DNA of 49,033 nucleotides, from the NCBI GenBank assembly GCA_003152075.1, contig PLZG01000019.1, forward strand, positions 1 to 49,033. The letters run 5' to 3'. The stretch is from a candidate division FCPU426 bacterium (GTDB taxonomy: Bacteria > Oederibacteriota > Muellerivitia > Muellerivitales > Muellerivitaceae). Positions 25,101 to 32,427 of the stretch are shown one piece after another; within the stretch, counting starts at the first letter, position 1, and each line of letters opens with the position of its first letter. Position numbers and translations under genes: made by a program. The notes beneath the pieces were generated by a model, which was given only the letters and a program-made list of their open reading frames with translations, ran no database searches and had not been told where the DNA came from.

Positions 25101-27035
25101 CCGACTTCCACTTGGACTTACACACCTACATGGACATTTACACCTACGGGTTCACCAACTATAACGCCAACTGTCACTAGCACCCCCACCATTACTTCAT
25201 CGTTCACGCCCACCTTGTCACTTACTTTTACCAACACCTTTATTCCAACCTCTACTTTCACGCCGACGATTACCTCCACTGGAACTTTGCCCACTCTTAC
25301 TTTTACCCTCACCTTTACTAATACCCTTTCGCCCACCATTACCGGAACTCCCACATCTGTTCCCACCAACTGCGGCCCGGGAACAGGACTAGATTTCAAT
25401 TGGAGCACAATGGCGCCCATGCCAACGGCACGGGGGACTTTCGCCTCAGGAGTGATTAATGACTTGTTCTACGCGGCGGGGGGCATGTACCAGAGCAGCG
25501 CTTTAAACACCGTGGAAGTTTATGATCCATCGGCCAATAGCTGGGGCACCGTGGCTCCCATGTTGACGAATCGGGGGGAATTCGCGGGCGGTGTCATCAA
25601 TGGAATTTTTTACACTGTGGGCGGTTTTGGGCCTAAGGGGGCTGGAAGTTACGGACCGGTTGGCATTGTGGAAGCTTATGACCCGTCCACCAACAGTTGG
25701 ACCACCAAAGCCCCCATGCCGACCCCCCGAATTGTATTAGCGGTGGGTGTTGTCAACGGCATTCTTTACGCCGTGGGGGGGGAAGGTTACGGAATTAATG
25801 CTTTTAATACGGTTGAGGCTTACAACCCTTCCACTAATTCTTGGAGCAGTGTCGCATCCATGCCAACCGCCCGGGCCAGTTTGGCTGTGGGCGTGATCAA
25901 CGGCATTTTGTACGCCTTAGGTGGATACGATTACACCAACACTTATGCCACGTTGGAGGCTTACGACCCTTCCTTGAATATCTGGACTACAAAGGCCCCC
26001 ATGCCCACCCCCCTTCAGGGTCTATCAGTTGGTGTCCTGAATGGAATACTCTACGCGGTAGGTGGCATAGGACCTACCAACTCGGTTGAGGCTTATGACC
26101 CCTCTGCCAATAGCTGGTCAACCAAGACCCCTATGCTGACGGCTAGAATGGATCTATCGGTGGGAGTCCTTAAAGGGAATCTCTACGCCGTGGGAGGCTA
26201 TGATTTAAGAGTCAACGAGGTCGCTGTTCCTGCTTGCGTCCCCTATACTTCCACGCCGACCATCACTTTCACCCCGACTTTTAGTTATTCGCCAACCTTT
26301 ACCCAGAGCCCAACGAATACTTTTTCTCCGACCATTACTTTAACCCCGACCAATAGTCTTACTATGACCCCAACCAATACACTTTCTCCAACACCCACCG
26401 GCACTTGGTTTACCTCAACTCCTACTTCGACATCTACAAAAACCTATACAGGGACCTCCACTAGTACGTCCACCGGAAGCCCGACCAAGACAGTGACACC
26501 CCCGGCCACTGCCACCAGCACTTTTACCAAAACCAACACCTCAACTTTTACCTGGACACCCGGTACGCCGACCTTCACTTGGACTCCGGCTATCACCCCC
26601 ACCTGGACATTCACCCCTCAAAATACTCCGACGGCTGATGGAACGCCGACATTGTCTTGGACCGTAACCAAGACACCTACCAATACGCCTACAAATACTC
26701 CGACCAACACACCCGTCATTACTTTCACATTTACCCCCACTTTGACCCCGACAGCCACGGCTGGTTCCAAACCGGTCATTTCACCTAATCCCGCCACTGG
26801 GCCAACGGTCCGGCTTTATCCAAACCTTACTTCCGTTTCGAATGTAGAGGTAATGATATTGACCTCCGCCTACCGTAAAGTCAGGGATCAAGTTTTCACG
26901 CAAGTCCAGGTGGGGGCGGCCATCACCCTCGCGCTCACCGACAATTGGGGGCGTTCCCTGGCTAACGGTCTTTATTATGTCGTGGTGAAAGATTCCAATG
27001 GGCAGTTCATTCTCAAGTTGTTGATACTTCGCTAA
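22149..27035 (+). CDS. Giant secreted protein: three kelch propellers on Thr/Pro linkers, C-terminal sorting-type domain
   Basis: 1628 residues. A signal peptide (1-21, ending LYAQ) is followed by alternating Thr/Pro/Ser linkers (about 22-115, 400-545, 832-1072, 1366-1535; unit T-x-T-P-T) and three globular blocks (about 116-398, 546-831, 1073-1364). Each block has six kelch repeats, recognisable by NGILYAVGG and VEAYDPSTNTW, 18 in all. Each block opens with a Cys and a lone beta-strand (NLTWSTKAP, NLTWNTMAP, DFNWSTMAP) and ends with a Cys, which fits a six-bladed propeller closed by its own N-terminal strand and a disulfide. The last 90 residues (ISPNPATGPTVRLYPNLT to ILKLLILR) resemble C-terminal secretion or sorting domains of type 9/FlgD-like kind. 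AAGGAG precedes the ATG by 12 bases. Probably surface-exposed; ligand unknown. Confidence 0.9.
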   Translation: MKKAVITMCFFSFVCGHLYAQTSPTVIATPTACSTTTWTATNSRTPTSTWTPTWSNTSTFTNTPTLTSTPTGTWFTSTPTNTGTFTYSFTPSFTPTNTLTPTITSTPTLTSTNCPGGNGPNLTWSTKAPMPTARAYFGVGVVNGILYAVGGYNNSGDLNTVEAYDSSTNTWSTKAPMPTARQDLAVGVVNGILYAVGGDYYIGPSAYTVGTVEAYNPSTNTWSTMSPMPDPKAGLGVAVVNGILYAVGGGSVTTMEAYDPLKDTWTPKAPMFYSQMEFSVGVVNGILYAVGGNSHYMNQAYDPPTNTWSFKSPNLQDGWMSAGGVINGIFYAVGGFNSMYSAVEGYDPLTDSWSIKTPLPTGRENLCVGVVNGTLYALGGTTGVSSYLNTNEAASVVCAPFTATPTVTLTPTNSYSPTITFTPSNTGTPTSTFTFTPTFTGTWYSPTPTNTLTATSTTTSTATLISTSTLIPTATATSTACATSTWTPTSTFTPAQTFTPTPTPTGTLPTATPTNTPTNSFTWTNSPTITNTTTITGTPTSTPTSCGPGTGLNLTWNTMAPMSIHRAGFGTGVINGIIYAVGGDGAGTVEAYDPSTNTWTPRASMPTPRSYLGVGVVNNILYAVGGFTTDAVNTVEAYDPWTNTWSTKAPLLMAHAYFGLDVINGVIYVVGGDRSGGGFTNDVEAYDPSTNTWISKSPLPYYSTQLSAGSANGILYAIGGLYSGDLHNVEAFNPSTNSWTAMAPMPTGREYLSVANLNGLLYAVGGQNGMGNLNTVEVYNPASNSWSTMNSMPTARAGLSLAADNGALYALGGYTGYPFTFLGLNESTIPACSAFTFTPTNTFSPTITLTPTNTFTITATPTGTLPTATITSTLTNTSTSTFSSTSTGTPTSTWTTTRTGTFTPSPTKTNTSTGTPTSTNTYTSTMTSTNTPTGTWFTSTPTFTWTLTNTNTFTNIPTFTPTGSATPTPTNTPTWTYTPAWTNTPTSTWTYTPTWTFTPTGSPTITPTVTSTPTITSSFTPTLSLTFTNTFIPTSTFTPTITSTGTLPTLTFTLTFTNTLSPTITGTPTSVPTNCGPGTGLDFNWSTMAPMPTARGTFASGVINDLFYAAGGMYQSSALNTVEVYDPSANSWGTVAPMLTNRGEFAGGVINGIFYTVGGFGPKGAGSYGPVGIVEAYDPSTNSWTTKAPMPTPRIVLAVGVVNGILYAVGGEGYGINAFNTVEAYNPSTNSWSSVASMPTARASLAVGVINGILYALGGYDYTNTYATLEAYDPSLNIWTTKAPMPTPLQGLSVGVLNGILYAVGGIGPTNSVEAYDPSANSWSTKTPMLTARMDLSVGVLKGNLYAVGGYDLRVNEVAVPACVPYTSTPTITFTPTFSYSPTFTQSPTNTFSPTITLTPTNSLTMTPTNTLSPTPTGTWFTSTPTSTSTKTYTGTSTSTSTGSPTKTVTPPATATSTFTKTNTSTFTWTPGTPTFTWTPAITPTWTFTPQNTPTADGTPTLSWTVTKTPTNTPTNTPTNTPVITFTFTPTLTPTATAGSKPVISPNPATGPTVRLYPNLTSVSNVEVMILTSAYRKVRDQVFTQVQVGAAITLALTDNWGRSLANGLYYVVVKDSNGQFILKLLILR

Positions 27036-27043
27036 AATTCGGC

Positions 27044-27886
27044 CTAGCGCAGAAACCAAACCACCACCGAGAAGGCCAAGCAATAAATCCCAAACCATTT
27101 CCATCGGCCTTGCTCTAGCCAGCTGGAAAGCCACTTCAATGCCACTAGCCCCGCGATAAAACTCAAAGTCATTCCTAGCAAGCCGGGAGTGAAAAGATGG
27201 GCTAGGCTTTCGCCTGAAGTAGCCGCTTGGGCTTTCAAAAGCCGGTGGATTTCCCTGGCCAAAACCGCAGGTGTTAAAACCACGGCCAGGGCGAAACTAA
27301 ATTCTTCAGACTTGGACTTGGCTAATCCCAGGATAAGCCCGACCGAAATGGTGGCGCCGGAGCGGGAAAAGCCCCGGAAGGGAAGGCAGAGGCCCTGAAC
27401 CAGGCCGATCCAGACGGACTCCCTCGATCCAAGCCCCAAGTCCCTCCGGTTACTTCTTTTGGTGGAAGCGTAAAGAATCAAAAGTCCTGCCACCGCGAGG
27501 GCCGCCGAGATCATCCCGAGGTTTCCGAATAACATTTCCACTTCGGCCTTTGGCGTCTCCCTTAAAAGAACTTTTTCAATAAGCTCTTTTAACACTAGTC
27601 CCACCGCGCCAGTCATAACGGTAGCGAGGAACAATTGTTTGGCGAAAGTTGCCGCCCTGTCAGAGGATTGAAAATAATTTTTTTTCCAATCGCCCCAAAA
27701 ATAAAAGATCACGGCGAACATGGTGCCCGTGTGGAGCATGACCAGGAGCAGGGTCATGGGGGGGCTGGTGGGGTCCAATCCCATGAGTTTTTCGGCCAGG
27801 ATGACGTGGGCGGAACTGGAAACAGGGAGAAGCTCGGCCAAGCCTTGGATGATGGCCAGGAGGGTAATTTGAAGGATAGAAGGCAT
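27044..27886 (-). CDS. uppP: Undecaprenyl-diphosphatase UppP (BacA)
   Basis: 280 residues, polytopic. It removes one phosphate from undecaprenyl diphosphate to regenerate the lipid carrier for peptidoglycan and other envelope polymers. The two family motifs are visible: QGLAELLPVSSSAH at 14-27 (catalytic Glu and Ser cluster) and GFSRSGATISVGL at about 170-182. About eight hydrophobic helices are present. It is convergent with the kelch gene, the two stop codons being only a few bases apart, and is divergent from dgkA, which handles the same lipid. AAGGA lies about 10 bases before the ATG. Confidence 0.95.
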   Translation of the reverse strand: MPSILQITLLAIIQGLAELLPVSSSAHVILAEKLMGLDPTSPPMTLLLVMLHTGTMFAVIFYFWGDWKKNYFQSSDRAATFAKQLFLATVMTGAVGLVLKELIEKVLLRETPKAEVEMLFGNLGMISAALAVAGLLILYASTKRSNRRDLGLGSRESVWIGLVQGLCLPFRGFSRSGATISVGLILGLAKSKSEEFSFALAVVLTPAVLAREIHRLLKAQAATSGESLAHLFTPGLLGMTLSFIAGLVALKWLSSWLEQGRWKWFGIYCLAFSVVVWFLR

Positions 27887-27989
27887 ATCAAATAGTCCTT
27901 TGCTTAAGGTTTGAGGAAATTGCGACTAAGATAACCCAAAAAACCGGGAGATCATATAATTTGGTTGGCATCTGTGCTAAAAGGAAGAC

Positions 27990-28349
27990 ATGAAAAACAA
28001 ACCGTTCTTTCAGCGCTTAAAGTTCGCCTTGAGCGGGATTGGCAGCGCCTGGCAAACCGAATCGAGTTTCCGGACCCAAATCGTCTTGGGGGCGGGAATG
28101 CTTATTTTGATGGGCTTCCTTCGCCCAGCCCTGGTTTGGTGGGCTTTGATCATCCTCACTATGGCAGGGGTATTGGCGGCGGAACTGATCAATACGGCGT
28201 TGGAACATATCGTCGATCGGCTTCACCCCAAACAACATCCCCTTATCGCCAAAGCCAAGGATTGCGCAGCCGGGGCGGTTTTGGCCTTAAGTCTGGTTTC
28301 CATTGTTATTTTCATACTGTTGCTCATCGCTTGTTTTTTCCCCAAATAA
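27990..28349 (+). CDS. dgkA: Diacylglycerol/undecaprenol kinase DgkA
   Basis: 119 residues, three membrane helices. Conserved features are SAWQTESSFRTQ near residue 19 and AAELINTALEHIVDRL near 62, followed by AKDCAAGAVLAL, the catalytic and metal-binding region of the DgkA family. Gram-negative members phosphorylate diacylglycerol, Gram-positive ones undecaprenol; the adjacent, divergently transcribed uppP favours undecaprenol recycling or at least a shared role in lipid-carrier supply (inference). AAGGAAG precedes the ATG. Confidence 0.93.
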   Translation: MKNKPFFQRLKFALSGIGSAWQTESSFRTQIVLGAGMLILMGFLRPALVWWALIILTMAGVLAAELINTALEHIVDRLHPKQHPLIAKAKDCAAGAVLALSLVSIVIFILLLIACFFPK

Positions 28350-28471
28350 GGCTTTTTATAATCGCGATTTTACAAAATAATTTGTGTCCTCGGGCATTCT
28401 TAAGAAGCGATATAATACGACATCTCCTGAAGCTGGCTTCGAAACAGTAAGTATTGAAAGAGGTATAAGAC

Positions 28472-29398
28472 ATGAAAATATTGAAGAGGTTGATTTATTT
28501 CGCTCCCTTTTTGATTTTGGGGATATTGCCCTTGGCTTGTTCGAGTACCTTCACCATTGGCCCTTCCAGTTCAACGACTTCGATGGCTACCTCAACGCCC
28601 ACTTTCACCCCCATTCCCGCCTGTGCCATTGGAACGTCACCCACTTGTACACCTACCTATACCCTGACGGCCACTTTTACCGGGACTTCAACCAATACCT
28701 CCACGGCCACCGCGACTCCCACTTATACCAATACCCTCACCAATACTCCCAACGTCCCACCCACGGCAACGGTGACTCCCAATGGAACGACGATTCCCAT
28801 GGGGCCGGTTGTCGTGGGGGCTTTTGACGGGAGTATTATCAATGTGGCTGGTTACACGGTGACGGTTTCGGGAAGTGAGGTTGGTCTTTCCTATAACCGC
28901 CTGGCGGATACGACCGCCTCGGTTACCCTGATCACCCCATCCAACGGATCCATCCCCCTGACATGGACTCAAGACATCAACATGGGCACCTACACCCTTT
29001 CCCAATATTCCTCGGGTACGCAATTTATCTATACCCCGAACGCGGTTTATTCCATCGCGGTTTATGATACCTGGGGCAACGCTTTTTCCACCATGAACGC
29101 TCCCGGGCAGATAACCTTCAACGCCAACGGAAGCTCGGTCACCGCCCTGTATCCGGGGAACGACGACCAGGCCCAAGTTCAGGAATCAGCCCCCGTCCCC
29201 CAGACTATTTTTGTTTCACCCGCGGGGGTCAACGTGGGGTCACCTTACAACTACCCTGTCACCGCCTATCCTAATTCTCCCGCCAGCTATACCACCACCT
29301 ACAGTGCCGGCTTGACGATCACAACTTTCACCGGAAGCCCCGGGGCATGGGGATACTTCGTCGGTAATCAGTCTTTGTCGCTTTCTTTTACTCGTTGA
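28472..29398 (+). CDS. Thr/Pro-linker lipoprotein with beta-sandwich C-terminal domain
   Basis: 308 residues. A lipoprotein signal peptide ends at LPLAC (C23). Residues 24-110 are a Thr/Ser/Pro linker with Cys pairs (PACAIGTSPTCTPT). Residues 111-308 are a beta-rich globular part of Ser/Thr/Gly/Tyr-rich composition (VVVGAFDGSIINVAGYTVTV to QSLSLSF). The layout copies the surface proteins at 22149 and 44939, though without kelch repeats or the C-terminal sorting domain. AGAGGT lies 7 bases before the ATG and a strong terminator follows. Likely exposed on the cell surface; function unknown. Confidence 0.75.
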   Translation: MKILKRLIYFAPFLILGILPLACSSTFTIGPSSSTTSMATSTPTFTPIPACAIGTSPTCTPTYTLTATFTGTSTNTSTATATPTYTNTLTNTPNVPPTATVTPNGTTIPMGPVVVGAFDGSIINVAGYTVTVSGSEVGLSYNRLADTTASVTLITPSNGSIPLTWTQDINMGTYTLSQYSSGTQFIYTPNAVYSIAVYDTWGNAFSTMNAPGQITFNANGSSVTALYPGNDDQAQVQESAPVPQTIFVSPAGVNVGSPYNYPVTAYPNSPASYTTTYSAGLTITTFTGSPGAWGYFVGNQSLSLSFTR

Positions 29399-29459
29399 AT
29401 TGGGATTGGGGTTTAATTCCAAGGTTTTACTTTTCTGAATAGGTTCTAAAAGTCATCAA

Positions 29460-29487
29460 GCCGGGTCATCCTTGACCCGGCTTTTTT
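29460..29487 (+). terminator. Intrinsic terminator after the Thr/Pro lipoprotein gene
   Basis: A perfect 9-bp stem, GCCGGGTCA (29460-29468) and TGACCCGGC (29473-29481), loop TCCT, then six T residues. Confidence 0.92.
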
Positions 29488-29587
29488 ATTTTCTCCAAGA
29501 ATATCCACTGACTAAAAGCTGGTCGAACCGTTCAGGTTCTGGTCAGTCTCGCCGTAGTCGCCATGCATAACCTCCAAAAATAAACCC

Positions 29588-29734
29588 GTGATTGTCTTGT
29601 CCTCATCGATAACGGCCCAACTGAGGACGGATTTGAAGGATTATGAGAGTGTCCGGCTCCTGGCCAAGCCTTCCTCGGCGGAGGAGATTTCCGAAACGGT
29701 ACGGACCCTCATGAAAACGAAGGCGGCCGTTTAA
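29588..29734 (+). pseudogene. Remnant of a response-regulator receiver domain (C-terminal part)
   Basis: An open stretch of 48 codons without a start codon reads VIVLSSSITAQLRTDLKDYE, then SVRLLAKPSSAEEISETV and so on to a TAA stop at 29732-29734. PVIVLSS is the beta-4 strand with its conserved Ser/Thr, and LLAKP is beta-5 with the invariant Lys-Pro of CheY-like receivers, followed by the expected alpha-5 helix. The upstream Asp-bearing part is absent or frame-disrupted (a stop lies about 15 codons upstream in the same frame). A decayed receiver gene is the simplest reading. The gene-free gap 29399-29848 holds this, the terminator and nothing else recognised. Confidence 0.6.
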
Positions 29735-29848
29735 ATGTGAGGCGATTAGGCCTTAAGGACAAGCGGTTAAGCACATTGCCGGTCCACGGATTTTGAAGTA
29801 ATTCCAAAAGGTAAAATGAACCGATTCCTCTATGTCACGAGCCGGTCT

Positions 29849-30628
29849 TTACCGGGCTTCGGCGGTCTGCAATTTACCCTTTGAAGCCACTTTTTCTTGA
29901 ACTTTAGATTCGCAAAGATCGAACAAAAGAATTTCAGTGGGACCTTTCGACGTAAATGACACGGAGCTTTCCTCGGTGAAACCCACCCCATCCCCCGTTT
30001 GAAGTTGGAGGTCATTGAGCGAGATTTGACCCTTTACCACATGGAGCCACGCGGTCCTGCTGGGCTTGAGCTCGTAAGCGATATGATTGCCCTTACCGGC
30101 GAATGAGGAATAGATTTGAACGTCCTGTTTCAAGGACAGCGAGGATAGCCTTCCGTCCGAGGAGGCGATCAGCCTTAAAACCCCCTGCCGCTCCGCGTGG
30201 GTAAAAAGTTGTTTGACGACCTTTTGTTTTGGCCCGTCATCCTCGCAAGCGCCACTGCACTCATCCATTTTAAATCCGGCTTGGAAGACGTGCGCCTCCT
30301 CGGATTCGGAGGTGTTAAAAGCGTATTGGTTCGTGTCTTCAGCGGAGTTGTTCCGCCCGAAATCTTTTGTCTCGAGTTTGATGGGTTCTTCCCCATAGGA
30401 TTTATAGACGATCACGCCCTCGCGAACATAAGTCACGACGACCAAGTCTTTTTTCGTGTGGAGGATGAATCCGCCGCCCGGGGAAAGAATTTCCTCGTTT
30501 AATACTTTGAGAATCCCAAAGCTGTTTTTGAGTGGATCGGTGGTGTTTTCGTCGTCAAAGGTTTTCCAGGTTAATTGGTCCTTCGCGTCCAGGTACTGTC
30601 GCTCGTCCGACTTTATCACTTTAATCAA
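29849..30628 (-). CDS. Pirin-like bicupin lacking the usual metal ligands
   Basis: 259 residues from the TTG at 30626-30628, which has GGGGGAG 6 bases upstream and gives the family-like start IKVIKSDERQYLD; a longer reading from an ATG 10 codons earlier adds MACHGPGEIK without support. Two cupin halves are apparent, the first around LHTKKDLVVVTYVREGVIVY (about 56-75) and the second around TAWLHVVKGQISLNDLQL (about 195-212). Active pirins/YhhW carry H-x-H near TYV and a later His and Glu; here the first is H-T-K-K and the others are not seen. A Cys-rich insertion MDECSGACEDD sits mid-protein. Probably a non-enzymatic or differently liganded member. Confidence 0.75.
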   Translation of the reverse strand: MIKVIKSDERQYLDAKDQLTWKTFDDENTTDPLKNSFGILKVLNEEILSPGGGFILHTKKDLVVVTYVREGVIVYKSYGEEPIKLETKDFGRNNSAEDTNQYAFNTSESEEAHVFQAGFKMDECSGACEDDGPKQKVVKQLFTHAERQGVLRLIASSDGRLSSLSLKQDVQIYSSFAGKGNHIAYELKPSRTAWLHVVKGQISLNDLQLQTGDGVGFTEESSVSFTSKGPTEILLFDLCESKVQEKVASKGKLQTAEAR

Positions 30629-30828
30629 TTTAATCTCCCCCGGCCCATGACAGGCCATGAACCATAGAATTTTGCTGTTATTGAGCCTTTAAGTAGAGCA
30701 AGGAACGAGCCATGTAATTCGCAGAATTAACGCACTTATTGGGGGATAATTCGTCGAAACACATCGTATTGGTAAGAACAGTATCGTTTTGATCTGGGGG
30801 CACAAGGAAAACGGGAGCTTCTATTGGC

Positions 30829-32427
30829 TTACTCCATAACCACCATTTCCTTCTTCAACAATTGATTGGTGTGCACATTTTTGGCGGGCAACAGCAAGGC
30901 CGGGATCATGGATAACAAAACGATGGCCCCGCCGGCCAAAAAGGAATCCTGGTAGGCAGCCTCGGTGGCCATCTTGTAAAGATGTCCCCCCAGGGCGCCC
31001 TGGGCTACCTGGGAAGCCTGGGCGTGGCTCAAGCCCAGCTCGTGGGCCCGCTCGGCCAGGCGCGAAAAGCTTTCCATCACCGGCGCTGAGGAAGGCCTCA
31101 GGGAAGACCCAATCACACCCAAATGAAAAACGGTCCGGTGGCTCAGGATGGCCCCCAAAAGGGCGATGCCCACCGAACCGGCAACCTGTCCCACCAGGTT
31201 CAAAAGGGAAGAGACCATGCTGGTTTTTTCCTTGGGGATCACGTTCATGGCGGTGGCCATCACGGGCGCGATGAGAAAAGCGATGGCCGCCCCCCGCAAC
31301 AGGGTGGGCGCAACCACCCCCCAAAGGCTGGTGTTCACGTCCAGGTCCTGGTAATCGAACATGAACAAGGCGATTCCCGCCAGGCCCCCCAGGGAAAGCC
31401 AAAGGGGTCCCATGTAATCGGCGATTTTCGCCGCCACGGGCATCATGAAGGCGATCAGGAGGGAACCGGGCAAAAGGATCAGCCCGGTTTTTATCTCATC
31501 GAAGCCCATGATGTTCTGCAAGAAAAGCGGAAGAAGGAAAACGCCCCCAAAGAGCGCCAACGACCGGGCCGAAACCACCAACATGCAGGCGGAGAAGACG
31601 GGAATCTTGAAAAGCCGGATGTCGATGATGCCCTGTTCAGGGGTCAGGTATTCCACCACGAAAAAACCTACGAAGCCCAGGGCCGCGGCGGCCCAGCAGG
31701 AAAGGATAAAGGGCGAGTACCATCCCTTTTGCTCCCCCTCGGTGAGCCCCAAGAGAATCCCGATTAGGAAAGAGGAAAGGAAGAGGAATCCCCAAAGGTC
31801 AAAGGAGGGCTTATGACCCTCGGCGGGCTTATCCTCCCTCAACATGAAGAGCGCCATCAAAACTCCCGCAATCCCCACGGGAAGATTCACGGTGAAAATG
31901 GAACGCCATCCGAACACGTGGGTCAGGTAGCCGCCCAAGGTGGGGCCGAAGGAGGGGCCTACAATCACGCCGACGCCCCAATAGCCAATGGCCTTGGCCC
32001 TTTCCTTGGGTTCGAATGCCTCGGAAATCATGGCCATGGCGGTGGGGGTTATTCCGCCGCCGCCCAAGGCCTGAATGACGCGGGCGAAAACCAGGGAAGG
32101 CAGGTTCCAGGCCATGGCGCAAAGAAGGGAACCGATGGTGAAGAGCACCAGGCTGCCCAGGTAAAGCCTCTTATAGCCGATGCGGCTCCGCAGCCAGGCG
32201 GTCAGGGGCAGGGAAACGGCGAAGCTCAACATGTAGCCGGTCACGACCCATTCGATGTCGTCCACCGAGCTTCCGAAGTCGGCCATGATGTCGTGGAGCG
32301 ACACGTTCACAATGCTTTGGTCCAGGGCCGCCATGAGGGTGCCCACCATGACCACCCAAAGCACTTCCCATTTATAGGTTTGGTTGGCGGGTGATTGGGC
32401 GGCGGCCGGAGCGGCTTTGGCCGCCAT
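30829..32427 (-). CDS. emrB: EmrB/QacA (DHA2) family drug efflux transporter
   Basis: 532 residues, about 14 membrane helices, major facilitator superfamily. Family features: an N-terminal TLMAALDQSIVNVSLHDI with the membrane Asp, motif A region LRSRIGYKRLYLGSL, and motif C-like GVGVIVGPSFGPTLGGYL. DHA2 transporters exchange protons for amphipathic drugs; with an EmrA-type adaptor they pump across both membranes. The ATG shares one base with the stop codon of the preceding adaptor gene (TAATG), so translation is coupled. No TolC-type channel gene is in the window. No dedicated regulator gene is adjacent either. Confidence 0.95.
   Translation of the reverse strand: MAAKAAPAAAQSPANQTYKWEVLWVVMVGTLMAALDQSIVNVSLHDIMADFGSSVDDIEWVVTGYMLSFAVSLPLTAWLRSRIGYKRLYLGSLVLFTIGSLLCAMAWNLPSLVFARVIQALGGGGITPTAMAMISEAFEPKERAKAIGYWGVGVIVGPSFGPTLGGYLTHVFGWRSIFTVNLPVGIAGVLMALFMLREDKPAEGHKPSFDLWGFLFLSSFLIGILLGLTEGEQKGWYSPFILSCWAAAALGFVGFFVVEYLTPEQGIIDIRLFKIPVFSACMLVVSARSLALFGGVFLLPLFLQNIMGFDEIKTGLILLPGSLLIAFMMPVAAKIADYMGPLWLSLGGLAGIALFMFDYQDLDVNTSLWGVVAPTLLRGAAIAFLIAPVMATAMNVIPKEKTSMVSSLLNLVGQVAGSVGIALLGAILSHRTVFHLGVIGSSLRPSSAPVMESFSRLAERAHELGLSHAQASQVAQGALGGHLYKMATEAAYQDSFLAGGAIVLLSMIPALLLPAKNVHTNQLLKKEMVVME

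Noticed and set aside
23390-25420. Several long Val/Gly-rich frames opposite the kelch gene
   Set aside because: They are mirror images of the Thr/Pro codon repeats (GGTGTTGGAGTG type) and encode only low-complexity sequence.
22250-26760. Regular short DNA repeats in the kelch gene, considered as a CRISPR array or tandem-repeat locus
   Set aside because: The repetition follows codons of the Thr/Pro linker and kelch units; there is no fixed repeat-spacer structure and no cas gene.
31123-32394. Long rightward frames opposite emrB
   Set aside because: They have His/Gly/Gln-rich composition without domains, and the opposite strand encodes a clear DHA2 transporter.
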